A program made the position numbers and the translations under genes. The notes under the pieces were generated by a model. That model saw only the letters and a program-made list of their open reading frames with translations, made no database searches and was not told the DNA's origin. Of a DNA stretch of 64,000 bases, positions 53,953-62,525 are shown piece after piece (the first letter of the stretch is position 1; every line of letters begins with the position of its first letter). The DNA comes from Ignavibacteriales bacterium. Lineage in GTDB: Bacteria; Bacteroidota; Ignavibacteria; Ignavibacteriales; Melioribacteraceae. The stretch covers positions 186,001 to 250,000 of the forward strand of contig JAPLFF010000007.1 of the NCBI GenBank assembly GCA_026390775.1. The letters run 5' to 3'.

Positions 53953-54587
53953 GGAATCTCCGTTAATGAATTATTCTGAATAGGTATCCAATCATTTTCA
54001 TTCGATAATTTTTCTGAACAGACAATTAACATGTTATCGTTTTTTATAAGCTTCATCGTAAAATAGTCTTCATCTTCATTGAAATGAGAATAGACATACG
54101 CTGATTTATCGTTAGTCATAATAATATTCATCGCACGGATATAACTGGATTTCTTTTTAATTATCTCAGTCCCTTTGCTTAAAGCGTCCTTGATATTACC
54201 TTTATCAAATCTTTTTATATAATTAAAGATTTTATCTGCGCCGATCTTCCCTTCTTCTTTAATTTTTACACCTTTTAGTTCACCGTTGAAAATAAATATA
54301 TACTTGTCATCATAGAACGGCATATTATTTTCGACAGCTATTCCTTCATCTTTGAATGCACTTCTGGCATGTGCAATCAAGCGATTTGAATCACCGAATT
54401 GTGAAAGATCATCTTCCCAAATAGGATTTACATTTTTATAATAATTCCATTTCCCGTTTTGAAAATACGCACATCCCCAGCCGTGTCCTTGAAATTCTTT
54501 ACTGTTCTTGGAAATCTCTGAAAACTTATTGAGATACTCTGAACATGAAAATTTATTTTTTGAATTAACGTAAAGTAATCTGCACAT
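53943..54587 (-). CDS. Class II glutamine amidotransferase (YafJ/EgtC-like) in the LysW operon
   Basis: The protein has 214 aa. The Ntn-hydrolase nucleophile is Cys2 (MCRLLYV), exposed on Met removal. HGWGCAYF (residues 35-42), RLIAHARSAF and FIFNGELKG are the glutamine-site motifs of class II amidotransferases of the YafJ/EgtC group. No synthase domain is attached. It overlaps lysZ by 10 bp and follows lysY in the operon. EgtC-type relatives cleave gamma-glutamyl amides, the same bond type that joins lysine to LysW. I infer a possible role in releasing product from LysW; a plain ammonia-donor role is the alternative. Confidence 0.82.
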   Translation of the reverse strand: MCRLLYVNSKNKFSCSEYLNKFSEISKNSKEFQGHGWGCAYFQNGKWNYYKNVNPIWEDDLSQFGDSNRLIAHARSAFKDEGIAVENNMPFYDDKYIFIFNGELKGVKIKEEGKIGADKIFNYIKRFDKGNIKDALSKGTEIIKKKSSYIRAMNIIMTNDKSAYVYSHFNEDEDYFTMKLIKNDNMLIVCSEKLSNENDWIPIQNNSLTEIPCF

Positions 54588-54599
54588 GTTTTAATCTTT

Positions 54600-54664
54600 A
54601 TCTTGATCATGTTCTTGCTCGTGCTCGATAGATCAAGATTAAGATCAAGAGCATGAGCATGATA
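54600..54664. repeat. 6-bp word repeat with reverse-complement half after lysY
   Basis: Directly after the lysY stop the coding strand runs in hexamers ATGCTC, ATGCTC, TTGATC, TTAATC, TTGATC. It then continues in roughly complementary words GAGCAC, GAGCAA, GAACAT, GATCAA. The two halves can fold into an imperfect hairpin. Confidence 0.7.
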
Positions 54665-55708
54665 TTAAATTGGATGAAGTCCCGGAAATTCTAATCCGGT
54701 TCGCTCATCAAAACCATTCATTATATTAAATGCTTGAAGCGCTTGACCTGCGGCGCCTTTCATTAAATTGTCAATCGCACTTATAACAACAAGGCGATTT
54801 GAAAACTCATCTTTCTTAAATCCAATATCGCAGTAATTTGTACCGATCAATAATTTCGGTTCGGGATAACGGTAAATGCCTTCACTCTCTTTAACTATTC
54901 TTATGAACGGTTCATTACCGTATGCATCGCGGTAAACTTTCCAAATATCTTTTTCTTGAAGATCATCTTTCAAGAAAACATGACAAGTAGCGAGCAACCC
55001 GCGAACCATATCTATCGCTGTTGCAGAGAAGTGAATTGTAAGTTTTTGTCCAAACGATAGTTCTTGAAGCATCTCAGCAGTATGTCTGTGTTGAGTGGGT
55101 TGATAGGAACGCACAACATTGGCTCTCTCCGGATGATGTGATCCTTCGTTTCCTTTATTACCGCCTTCACTTGATCCAACTTTAACTTCAATAACCGTTC
55201 TATCTAATTCAACTAAATTATTTTTATAGAGTGGATACAAACCAAGTATGGTGGCTGTTGCATTGCACCCCGCACTCGAAATGTAATTTGCTTTCTTCAT
55301 TTCTTCGCGGTGAAGTTCTGGAATACCGTAAACAAATTCATTCAATAAATCCGGACGTGCATGTTTATGTCCGTACCATTTTTCATATTCATTAACATCT
55401 TTCAGTCGGAAGTCAGCACTAAGATCAATAATCTTTGGTGCCAATTTTTTAAATTCATCAATTTTATTCTGGGATCTGTTATGGGGTAGACATAAAAATA
55501 AAAGATCGCACGGCTGAAGTTCGTTTGCAGAACTGAATTTTAGCATTGTTGATTTACGTAAGTTCGGATGAATCTTATAAACAAATTTTCCTGTATAGCT
55601 TTCAGATGTAACTTGATTTACCTCAACCTTAGGATGAAATAGTAAAAGTCTAAGTAATTCTCCTCCTGTATAACCTGAAGCGCCAATGATCGAAACTTTT
55701 AATTTCAT
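54665..55708 (-). CDS. lysY: LysW-aminoadipyl phosphate reductase (ArgC family)
   Basis: The protein has 347 aa. The NADP fold is at the N-terminus ([18 protein letters not shown]), the catalytic Cys lies in [17 protein letters not shown], and [28 protein letters not shown] is typical of ArgC/LysY. It reduces the acyl phosphate made by LysZ to the semialdehyde. It overlaps lysX by 4 bp. ArgC activity cannot be excluded. Confidence 0.88.
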   Translation of the reverse strand: MKLKVSIIGASGYTGGELLRLLLFHPKVEVNQVTSESYTGKFVYKIHPNLRKSTMLKFSSANELQPCDLLFLCLPHNRSQNKIDEFKKLAPKIIDLSADFRLKDVNEYEKWYGHKHARPDLLNEFVYGIPELHREEMKKANYISSAGCNATATILGLYPLYKNNLVELDRTVIEVKVGSSEGGNKGNEGSHHPERANVVRSYQPTQHRHTAEMLQELSFGQKLTIHFSATAIDMVRGLLATCHVFLKDDLQEKDIWKVYRDAYGNEPFIRIVKESEGIYRYPEPKLLIGTNYCDIGFKKDEFSNRLVVISAIDNLMKGAAGQALQAFNIMNGFDERTGLEFPGLHPI

Positions 55709-56553
55709 TTTCTACCTTCAGCAACTTGCAAAATATATTCTACCATTTTCTGCGGAATATTTACTCCTGTTGTTGTGATACTGTTTTTATATTCCATAGT
55801 ATAGTTCACTTCGTTTACCATTAATCCTTGTGCAGTTTCAAAAACATCTATTGCAACAATTCCACCGCCGACAGCTTTTGCCGCGCGTACCGAGATATGA
55901 TTTAATTCATCTGTAACCGGACAATTAGTTGCAACACCGCCGCGCGCAGTATTTGTTATCCAGTGAGAAGATGTTCTGTAAATCGCAGCTATACATTTAT
56001 CACCAACAACAAAACTGCGAATATCTTTTCCTTTTTTCTCAACATACTTTTGCATATAAAAAATCGAATGATGATATGAACCAAGGACAGCTTTATGTTC
56101 CAAGATTGCTTCAGCAGCATCGCGGTCATTTACTTTTGAAAGCAATCTTCCCCAAGAACCCACAGCAGGTTTTAATACAACCGGGTAACCCATCTCTTCA
56201 ATTGTTTTTAGTGCCGATTCTTCTGTGAATGCTACACGAACTTCAGGTTGAGGAACTTTGTAATCTGCCAAAGCACAAGATGTTAGTAATTTATCGCCGC
56301 AAATGGTTGCTACACTATATGTGTTCACACATTTAATTCCGGCTGTTTCAAATAACTTCAAACCATGCAATGCTCTTGAGTGATTAATACACCGTTCAAC
56401 AACAATATCAAGATCAAATTTATCTTTACCGATATTAAATTTAATTTCACGGTCATCTATCATTACCAATTCAATTCCCTTTATCTTATTGAATTCATCA
56501 ATAAGAAATTTTTCATCTTTTCTAATCAACGAATGAAGCAACCCGATTTTCAT
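55705..56553 (-). CDS. lysX: Aminoadipate-LysW ligase
   Basis: The protein has 282 aa of the RimK/LysX ATP-grasp family: [70 protein letters not shown] and [19 protein letters not shown]. The last segment resembles LysX of Thermus. It ligates the alpha-amino group of aminoadipate to the C-terminal Glu of LysW. AGGAG lies 7 nt before the ATG. Confidence 0.92.
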   Translation of the reverse strand: MKIGLLHSLIRKDEKFLIDEFNKIKGIELVMIDDREIKFNIGKDKFDLDIVVERCINHSRALHGLKLFETAGIKCVNTYSVATICGDKLLTSCALADYKVPQPEVRVAFTEESALKTIEEMGYPVVLKPAVGSWGRLLSKVNDRDAAEAILEHKAVLGSYHHSIFYMQKYVEKKGKDIRSFVVGDKCIAAIYRTSSHWITNTARGGVATNCPVTDELNHISVRAAKAVGGGIVAIDVFETAQGLMVNEVNYTMEYKNSITTTGVNIPQKMVEYILQVAEGRK

Positions 56554-56606
56554 TTTTACTCTCCTAGTTCAAATAAATTTAAAAAGGTAGAGCTGAGAAA
56601 ATTATC

Positions 56607-57773
56607 TCAGCTATTAAATGACTTGTGATGTTTAACTGCATCAACTATATGTTTAAGTTCGGCAAGATCAACTGTACGACCGCGCTGACCAACAGATTTT
56701 ACTTCTTTAAGAACATCCATTTGATGAGGTTCATCTAATGAGTCTTCATCAATCAAGTTTAATGCATATCTCAATGATGCTATACCGGACATATGGTCAA
56801 GTGCAAAGTTTCTTGGTCTCCCAAGAATTTCGGGATTCAAACTTTCATAATGCATTGGATTGATCGAAGCCGCATGTGTATGTACACCTGCACAATGCGT
56901 GAAAGCATTCTTTCCGGTGATCGGAAAATTTGCCGGAATTGGAATCCCGGAATGTTTACTAACTAAATCGTAAAGTTCAACAAGTTTTAAAAGATTCCAT
57001 CTAGTTTCATTATAATCTACAGTTAACACAACTAAAAGCGAAGCGAGATCAACTATACCAGCTCGTTCACCCAAACCTAAAGCTGCGGCATCAATTATAC
57101 TTGCACCGGCTCGATATGCATCTAGTGCATTAGCAAGTGCTAAACCGCGATCGTTATGGCAATGTACAGCAATTCTTGGATGTAAATTTAATTTGTCTAA
57201 TTCTTGAATCAATCGTGATATATAATCATACATACTTCTAGATGTTCCCGGAACCATATAACCTGTTGTATCTGCAACACTAATAATATCTGCACCAGCT
57301 TCAACTGCAGCAGATGCGGCTTTAACTACATTTTCAAATTGAGAACGAACCGTGTCTTCCGGTGTGTAACGAATTAATAAATCCGGTTTCTGTGATTTTG
57401 CATATTTAATTACATCTGTAATCTGTTTGATTGCAGCATCTAAATCTTTTTTGAAAACTGTTGTTAATCTTTCATCTGAGACACAATAAAAAATTCCGAG
57501 GAATCCGACACCGCATTCAAGAGCAAGATCAACATCGCTTTGAAGTGAACGAGCGTGAGCTCCAACTATTGCTTTGTATCCTTTTTGTGCAATTGATTTT
57601 ACAGCAGCATGAATTTCGGGTGTAACCATCGGGTGGCCGGATTCGATAATGTCTATACCGATTTCATCAAGCAGACTTGCTATTGCAAGTTTTATATGTT
57701 TATCGAAATAAACACCCGGAGTTTGTTCGCCTTCGCGTAAAGTTGAATCTAATACCCAGATCAATTTACTCAC
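56607..57773 (-). CDS. lysS: Homocitrate synthase
   Basis: The protein has 388 aa of the HMGL-like TIM barrel: VLDSTLREGEQTPG, RYTPEDTVRS, SVADTTGYMVPGT, AVHCHNDRGLALANALDAYRAG, and ITGKNAFTHCAGVHTHAASINPMHYE. It condenses 2-oxoglutarate and acetyl-CoA as the first step of the aminoadipate route. 2-isopropylmalate synthases share the fold. Placement directly behind lysW and the short C-terminus argue for homocitrate synthase. The start is GTG, overlapping lysW by 8 bp. Confidence 0.87.
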   Translation of the reverse strand: MSKLIWVLDSTLREGEQTPGVYFDKHIKLAIASLLDEIGIDIIESGHPMVTPEIHAAVKSIAQKGYKAIVGAHARSLQSDVDLALECGVGFLGIFYCVSDERLTTVFKKDLDAAIKQITDVIKYAKSQKPDLLIRYTPEDTVRSQFENVVKAASAAVEAGADIISVADTTGYMVPGTSRSMYDYISRLIQELDKLNLHPRIAVHCHNDRGLALANALDAYRAGASIIDAAALGLGERAGIVDLASLLVVLTVDYNETRWNLLKLVELYDLVSKHSGIPIPANFPITGKNAFTHCAGVHTHAASINPMHYESLNPEILGRPRNFALDHMSGIASLRYALNLIDEDSLDEPHQMDVLKEVKSVGQRGRTVDLAELKHIVDAVKHHKSFNS

Positions 57774-57933
57774 CCCAGTCTTCTTCTTCTTGAGGTGCTT
57801 CTTTTACTTGCGGTGGATTAACAGAAACTACTTCCAATTCAGTTCCGCAATCGGGGCACCCAATTAATTCACCTTGAACTGCATCAGAAGCGAGTTCGAT
57901 CTGCGCACCGCATACCGGGCATTCTGTTTTCAT
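57766..57933 (-). CDS. lysW: Amino-group carrier protein LysW
   Basis: This 55-aa acidic protein is easy to miss because of its length. It has two zinc-ribbon pairs, ECPVCG and GCPDCG, and ends in EEDWGE, the invariant LysW C-terminus whose final Glu carries the substrate. AAGGA lies 6 nt before the ATG. It is first in the lysine operon and overlaps lysS by 8 bp. It carries aminoadipate through activation, reduction and transamination. Confidence 0.95.
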   Translation of the reverse strand: MKTECPVCGAQIELASDAVQGELIGCPDCGTELEVVSVNPPQVKEAPQEEEDWGE

Positions 57934-57963
57934 AACATATCCTTAAGTTTATAAAGTGATGCA

Positions 57964-57992
57964 AAACTATGAAACTAATTTTTTCAATGCAA
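57964..57992 (-). promoter_or_regulatory. Sigma70-like promoter of the lysW operon
   Basis: TTGCAT (57987-57992) and TAGTTT (57964-57969) on the minus strand are 17 bp apart, with a ~25-nt leader to lysW. No riboswitch-like structure was recognised in the leader. Confidence 0.4.
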
Positions 57993-58097
57993 TGATTTTG
58001 ATGAGAGATTAAAAAAAATTAATTCGAAGTTTAGTGAGGCAAATTTCGGTCAATCGCTTAATGAATAATTATTCATAATGGTGCAAGAAGATGCAGA

Positions 58098-58137
58098 GCA
58101 GCTTTCGGCCGTCGGCAATAAGCTTTCAGCTTTTTGA
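58098..58137. repeat. 7-bp word repeat overlapping the M23 peptidase stop
   Basis: On the coding strand heptamers AAAGCTG, AAAGCTT, ATTGCCG, ACGGCCG and AAAGCTG follow one another and include the stop codon at 58126-58128. It belongs to the same class as the other word repeats in this window. Confidence 0.6.
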
Positions 58138-59382
58138 TTTCGATTTAGTTGCGATTTCTGAAAAATTATTTTCGACTGACACCAGTCTTTTCATCCAATC
58201 ATTTTTGACTACATCAAATTCTTGTTTATATTTTTTACCAACTGGACCCGATGATTGATATTTTTCTCTTAACGGATTTACCTGTCTTCCGTTTTTCCAA
58301 AAACGGAAACATACATGTGGACCGGTTGCTAGTCCGGTGCTTCCGACATAACCGATCACTTGACCCTGAGTAACCGAAACGCCTCGATGAATTCCTTTTG
58401 CAAAACGTGACATGTGTAAATATTGTGTTGTGTAAGTAGCGTTGTGTTTAACTTTGACATAATTGCCGTTACCACTCGTGTAGCTTGCCTCTATTACAAC
58501 TCCATTACCCACTGTCATGATCGGTGTTCCAGTTGGTGCGGCGTAATCCGTTCCTAGGTGTGCTTTGGTTCTATGCAGTATTGGATGATAACGGTTCATG
58601 GAAAAACGCGAACTGATTCTGTTGTATTTCAAAGGTGCTTTTAAGAATAGTCTTTTAAGGCTATTGCCTTTTTCATCGAAATAATTTTCGCCTTTTTCTT
58701 TATCAAAGTAAAAAGCGAAATGATTTTCATTATTGGAAAAGAAATTTGCAGCACGGATTTTTCCAACATCAACGGATTCACCATCAACTAAAATTTGTTC
58801 ATAAATTACTTTGAAGCTGTCCGTCGGTTGAATTCTAAAGAAATCAATCTGCCATGCGTAAATATCTTCCAGTCTCGCTGCAACTTGCAATTCAATCTTT
58901 TTTTCTTGTAGTGTTTGATATAAAGAATTACTGATCACCCCTGAAACTGTTCTTTCTCTAATCGTAACCGGTTTTTGTTTTTTGTAAATATTAACAGAGT
59001 CGCCAATATCAAACACCACATAATTCACCGGATCTTGTACATACACAAAATATTTAACGGTTTCTACAGAATCCCACTTTGCATAAATATACAATTCGTC
59101 ATATGCTCTAAAACTACGAAGTGGAAATATATCACGAGCCGCTTTTTCAATTTGATTGATCTTTTGCTGAGTTACTCCATGAGGGATCAAAATATCGGAA
59201 AGAGTTTGATCTGCTTCTATTGTATCGCGTACCTCAATAAGATTTGTAACACTTAGTCCAAATTGATTTGGTTTTAACTCTTGGTTCTTAGTTTTTTGCT
59301 TTTCACTTTTACATGAAGTAAAAAATAAAACAAGTGAAAGTAAAAAAAATATTTTTAGGTAGAATTGAGTTCTATTTCGCAT
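58126..59382 (-). CDS. M23 peptidoglycan endopeptidase lipoprotein with HxC motif
   Basis: The protein has 418 aa. The lipobox (FFTSCKSE) suggests membrane anchoring. After a ~250-residue N-terminal region comes the LytM domain: HLGTDYAAPTG (His275, Asp279), VKVKHNATYTTQYLHMS and STGLATGPHVCFRF. The usual HxH pair is His356-Val-Cys358 here, so a Cys replaces a zinc histidine. It should cleave peptide cross-links if the Cys binds zinc. Its ATG shares a base with the moxR stop. Confidence 0.88.
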   Translation of the reverse strand: MRNRTQFYLKIFFLLSLVLFFTSCKSEKQKTKNQELKPNQFGLSVTNLIEVRDTIEADQTLSDILIPHGVTQQKINQIEKAARDIFPLRSFRAYDELYIYAKWDSVETVKYFVYVQDPVNYVVFDIGDSVNIYKKQKPVTIRERTVSGVISNSLYQTLQEKKIELQVAARLEDIYAWQIDFFRIQPTDSFKVIYEQILVDGESVDVGKIRAANFFSNNENHFAFYFDKEKGENYFDEKGNSLKRLFLKAPLKYNRISSRFSMNRYHPILHRTKAHLGTDYAAPTGTPIMTVGNGVVIEASYTSGNGNYVKVKHNATYTTQYLHMSRFAKGIHRGVSVTQGQVIGYVGSTGLATGPHVCFRFWKNGRQVNPLREKYQSSGPVGKKYKQEFDVVKNDWMKRLVSVENNFSEIATKSKSKS

Positions 59383-60368
59383 CAGATTAATTTCTTAATT
59401 ATCTCAACCGAATTTATACCTTCAGCTTCAGCAGAGAAATTTGGAATTATCCTATGACGAAGAACCGGTGTTAGAAATTCTTTTACATCATCAATTGAAG
59501 GAGTGAATCTTCCTTCCATAACAGCTTTAGTTTTAGCCGCTAATATCAAATATTGAGAAGCTCGCGGACCGGCTCCCCAAGCTACGTGTTCTTTTATAAA
59601 AACATGTTGGTTGTTAGTTGTTGGCCGTGTGTTGTTAACAAAATTAACTGCAAATTCAATTACGTTTTCAGCAACAGGGACTCTTTTAATTAAATTTTGA
59701 AAATTTATCAGTTCATATGAACTAAGTACTTTTTTTAGTTCTGGTTTATAATCACTTGTAGTGGATTTTATAATTTCTATTTCTTCCTTAAAGCTTGGAT
59801 AATCTAACCATAAATTGAACATGAAACGGTCGAGTTGAGCTTCTGGTAAAGGATAAGTCCCTTCTTGTTCGATTGGATTTTGTGTTGCTAGAACAAAGAA
59901 TGGTTCTTCAAGCGTTCGTGTTACACCTGCTGCGGTTACTTTGTGTTCCTGCATTGCTTCAAGAAGTGCACTCTGTGTTTTTGGCGGAGTTCTGTTTATC
60001 TCATCAGCTAAAATAATATTTGCAAAAACCGGACCTTGAATAAATCTGAATATACGTTTCTTAGTTACTGGATCTTCATCAATAATTTCTGTGCCCGTAA
60101 TATCGCTCGGCATTAAATCCGGTGTAAACTGAATTCGGTTGAATTTTAGATCGAGAACTTCCGAAAGAGTTTTTATTAATAAAGTTTTTGCTAAACCAGG
60201 AACACCTACAAGCAGACAGTGGCCACGCGCAAGAAGACTAACAAGAAGATCATTAACAATTTGATGCTGACCAATAATTACTTTTGCAATTTCTTGTTTA
60301 ATCTGTTTTACGGAATAAGCTAACTGCTCAACAGTCCGTACATCATTTGTGTTCTTTTGATCAGTCAA
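59382..60368 (-). CDS. MoxR-family AAA ATPase
   Basis: The protein has 328 aa. It has Walker A GVPGLAKTLL, Walker B LADEINRTPPKTQSALLEAM, sensor 1 LATQNPIEQEGTYPLPEAQLDRF, and a C-terminal AGPRASQYLILAAKTKA lid. These chaperone-like ATPases often act with VWA proteins, but none lies nearby. The start is TTG, supported by AGGAA about 6 nt upstream. The segment NTRPTTNNQHV (59606-59639) is encoded by a 7-bp word repeat. Confidence 0.92.
   Translation of the reverse strand: MTDQKNTNDVRTVEQLAYSVKQIKQEIAKVIIGQHQIVNDLLVSLLARGHCLLVGVPGLAKTLLIKTLSEVLDLKFNRIQFTPDLMPSDITGTEIIDEDPVTKKRIFRFIQGPVFANIILADEINRTPPKTQSALLEAMQEHKVTAAGVTRTLEEPFFVLATQNPIEQEGTYPLPEAQLDRFMFNLWLDYPSFKEEIEIIKSTTSDYKPELKKVLSSYELINFQNLIKRVPVAENVIEFAVNFVNNTRPTTNNQHVFIKEHVAWGAGPRASQYLILAAKTKAVMEGRFTPSIDDVKEFLTPVLRHRIIPNFSAEAEGINSVEIIKKLI
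59606..59639. repeat. 7-bp word repeat read in frame inside moxR
   Basis: On the coding strand the heptamers ACACGGC, CAACAAC, TAACAAC and CAACATG follow one another and are translated as part of the loop before the lid domain. Confidence 0.5.
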
Positions 60369-60414
60369 AATTGTTCCTATGATTATACTTTAGAGAATGA
60401 AAAATATTTTGTTA

Positions 60415-61683
60415 TTATAATTTAATTTCCCAATAAATTTTATTTTTAATTTCGTCCATCCACTTAGCATATAATTTTTGTTTTTTGTAATACTCAGCAA
60501 TTCGTTTTATTTCCGGATAGTCAATATCTAGGTTTGCTTTATGAGCCGGAATTCTTTTTACCAATTTAACGATATGATAACCGTAAACATTTTTATCTAC
60601 TTCAAGTCGTTTTGGAAAACTTATTTCACCTTCTTTTAATTTATAAATAACATCAAGAAGAGATTTGTCAAGCTGGCTTGCTTCAAACGTTCCAAGTTCT
60701 CCACCGAACTTAGCAGATTCTTTATCATCACTATATTGGCGTGCATAATGCTCAAAAGTATTTTTACCTCGAACAACACTGTCCCTTAAGTCAGTTAGAA
60801 ATTCAATCGCTTTAAGATCGGATTCGTCATCGCTCTTAACTTTAATAAGAATATGTCTGCAATGGATAGATTCGCCGCGTCTTTCCAAAAGTTGAATTAT
60901 ATGAAAGCCAAAAACAGTTTCTACAACGCCCGAAATTTGATTTGGAGCTAATGCAAATGCAGCCGCTTCAAACTCCGGCACTAATGCACCTCTTTTAACG
61001 GAACCAAGATCGCCGCCTTGCGATGCATTGCCGGTATCATCAGAATATTTTTTTGCAAGTGAAGCAAAATCAGCGCCGTTCTTTAGTGAATCTAATAAAG
61101 ATAGCGCAAAATCTTTTGCTTTCTTTTTTATTCGTTCCCCGGTTTTAGGATTTTGGAAGATATGCTGTATAACAAATTTCTCCTGTACGTCCGGCAAAGA
61201 ATCACGGAAAGTTGCAAAAAAATCCTCAACTTCTTTTCTAGTAGCATCAAGTTGACCGAATTTTTTTTGCTGAAGCATATAAGACATTAATCCTTTACGA
61301 GTATCATCTTGGAGTGATCGTTTGATTTTTTCATAAGGCATACCGTAAATTTGTTCAAGTCTCTCACGTGAGCCGTATTGCTGAATAAAATAATTCATCT
61401 GGTCTTCAAGACGTTGTTTCACTTGATCATCAGTAACAGTTATCGAATCAAGTTCTGCTTGTGCATAAAGCAGTTTTTCTTCGATCATTGCATTTAGAAT
61501 CTGATGACGTAAATTTATATCTGCCGGATTCAGATTCTTTTGTGCAGCTTCCATATTAGTTCTGAAATCAAGTTCTGATTGTAAAATGACTTCATTATCA
61601 ACAGCAGCAACAATTTTATCTATTACTTGCTGCGCATTTATTACTCCGGCAATTACCAACATGATTAAAAATATTTTCTTCAT
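60415..61683 (-). CDS. surA: SurA-like periplasmic peptidyl-prolyl isomerase
   Basis: The protein has 422 aa with a signal peptide (MLVIAGVINAQQ). The SurA N-domain (IVAAVDNEVILQSELDFRTN) is followed by two parvulin domains: about residues 170-280 (FVIQHIF ... GADFASLAKKYSDDTG ... GFHIIQLLERR) and 280-390 (HCRHILIK ... YGYHIVKLVKR). It chaperones outer-membrane proteins in the periplasm. It overlaps the upstream gene by 4 bp. It follows the moxR-m23 genes on the same strand by position. Confidence 0.88.
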   Translation of the reverse strand: MKKIFLIMLVIAGVINAQQVIDKIVAAVDNEVILQSELDFRTNMEAAQKNLNPADINLRHQILNAMIEEKLLYAQAELDSITVTDDQVKQRLEDQMNYFIQQYGSRERLEQIYGMPYEKIKRSLQDDTRKGLMSYMLQQKKFGQLDATRKEVEDFFATFRDSLPDVQEKFVIQHIFQNPKTGERIKKKAKDFALSLLDSLKNGADFASLAKKYSDDTGNASQGGDLGSVKRGALVPEFEAAAFALAPNQISGVVETVFGFHIIQLLERRGESIHCRHILIKVKSDDESDLKAIEFLTDLRDSVVRGKNTFEHYARQYSDDKESAKFGGELGTFEASQLDKSLLDVIYKLKEGEISFPKRLEVDKNVYGYHIVKLVKRIPAHKANLDIDYPEIKRIAEYYKKQKLYAKWMDEIKNKIYWEIKL

Positions 61684-62525
61684 TCTGAATACCTCTCAAT
61701 TTCCAAATTATGATCTGCAATTAATTTGTCTATATACTCTTTTATATACTGATTTCTTTTTATGATTGATAATCTTTCTTTTACTTCATTCTTCACAATA
61801 TCAAGCTGCGGGATAAGATCTTTACCAATCTTTTCAAGAAGTTGAACAACCGTGAATTTCATCGGTTCCGTTTCGAAGACAACACTTACTTCGTTTATAC
61901 CTAAAGTTGTGATAACGCGAAGCAATGTAGTCGGTTGAATCTGATATTTCAATAATAATTTTTGTGGTTGTAATTCGATTATTGATTGATCATTACGGTA
62001 TTGATTTAATGCTCGATTCCATTCGGTTTCAAGTAAAGAATTTCTGAATTCAACTGCTTTATTATAATCGTTAAATTTAATTTCATTAAATCTATATGCA
62101 TCATCAACTAGTTTGAAATCATCTTTATTGTTATCAAAATATTTTTTTATTTCGTCATCAGTCGGTTCGATTTTATTCTCATCAACTATTTTCCTAATGA
62201 ATAAAGCAGAAGCTAATTCTTTTTTAGTGCGGTCCAACAATGATTTGAACTCTTTATCATTTAATAATCCTTTATTAGCCGCTTCTTGAAATAGAATTTC
62301 AGTTTGTATCCAGTTGTTGATATACTCTTCTCTATATATACCTTTATTACGTTCTTCCGATAAAGCAGATTTTACATCATCCTCCGTTAATACGGACTTG
62401 TTCACTTTTGCAACATGCTTTGATGGTTTCTCTTCTTTAGAACAACCATACTGAGTGAAAGCAAAAGCAAAAATTATTATAATATAATAATTGTTACTTC
62501 TTAAATGCTTTGCTGAGTTCTTCAT
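61680..62525 (-). CDS. SurA-type lipoprotein without a clear isomerase core
   Basis: The protein has 281 aa. A lipobox (FTQYGCSKEE) implies a lipoprotein. The SurA N-terminal chaperone region is recognisable (AKVNKSVLTEDDVKSALSEERN ... NWIQTEILFQEAANKGLL). The parvulin part is degenerate, with only weak similarity around KFTVVQLLEKIG. It may be a chaperone without isomerase activity. It overlaps the upstream parvulin gene by 32 bp and the downstream one by 4 bp. Confidence 0.75.
   Translation of the reverse strand: MKNSAKHLRSNNYYIIIIFAFAFTQYGCSKEEKPSKHVAKVNKSVLTEDDVKSALSEERNKGIYREEYINNWIQTEILFQEAANKGLLNDKEFKSLLDRTKKELASALFIRKIVDENKIEPTDDEIKKYFDNNKDDFKLVDDAYRFNEIKFNDYNKAVEFRNSLLETEWNRALNQYRNDQSIIELQPQKLLLKYQIQPTTLLRVITTLGINEVSVVFETEPMKFTVVQLLEKIGKDLIPQLDIVKNEVKERLSIIKRNQYIKEYIDKLIADHNLEIERYSE

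Noticed and set aside
57934-58097. Possible lysine riboswitch before lysW
   Set aside because: The leader from the candidate promoter is only about 25 nt and no riboswitch-like helices were recognised.
61990-62010. Fifth ATTACGGTATTG match to the dyad motif
   Set aside because: It lies inside the SurA-like lipoprotein gene and has no matching left arm, so it is a chance hit.
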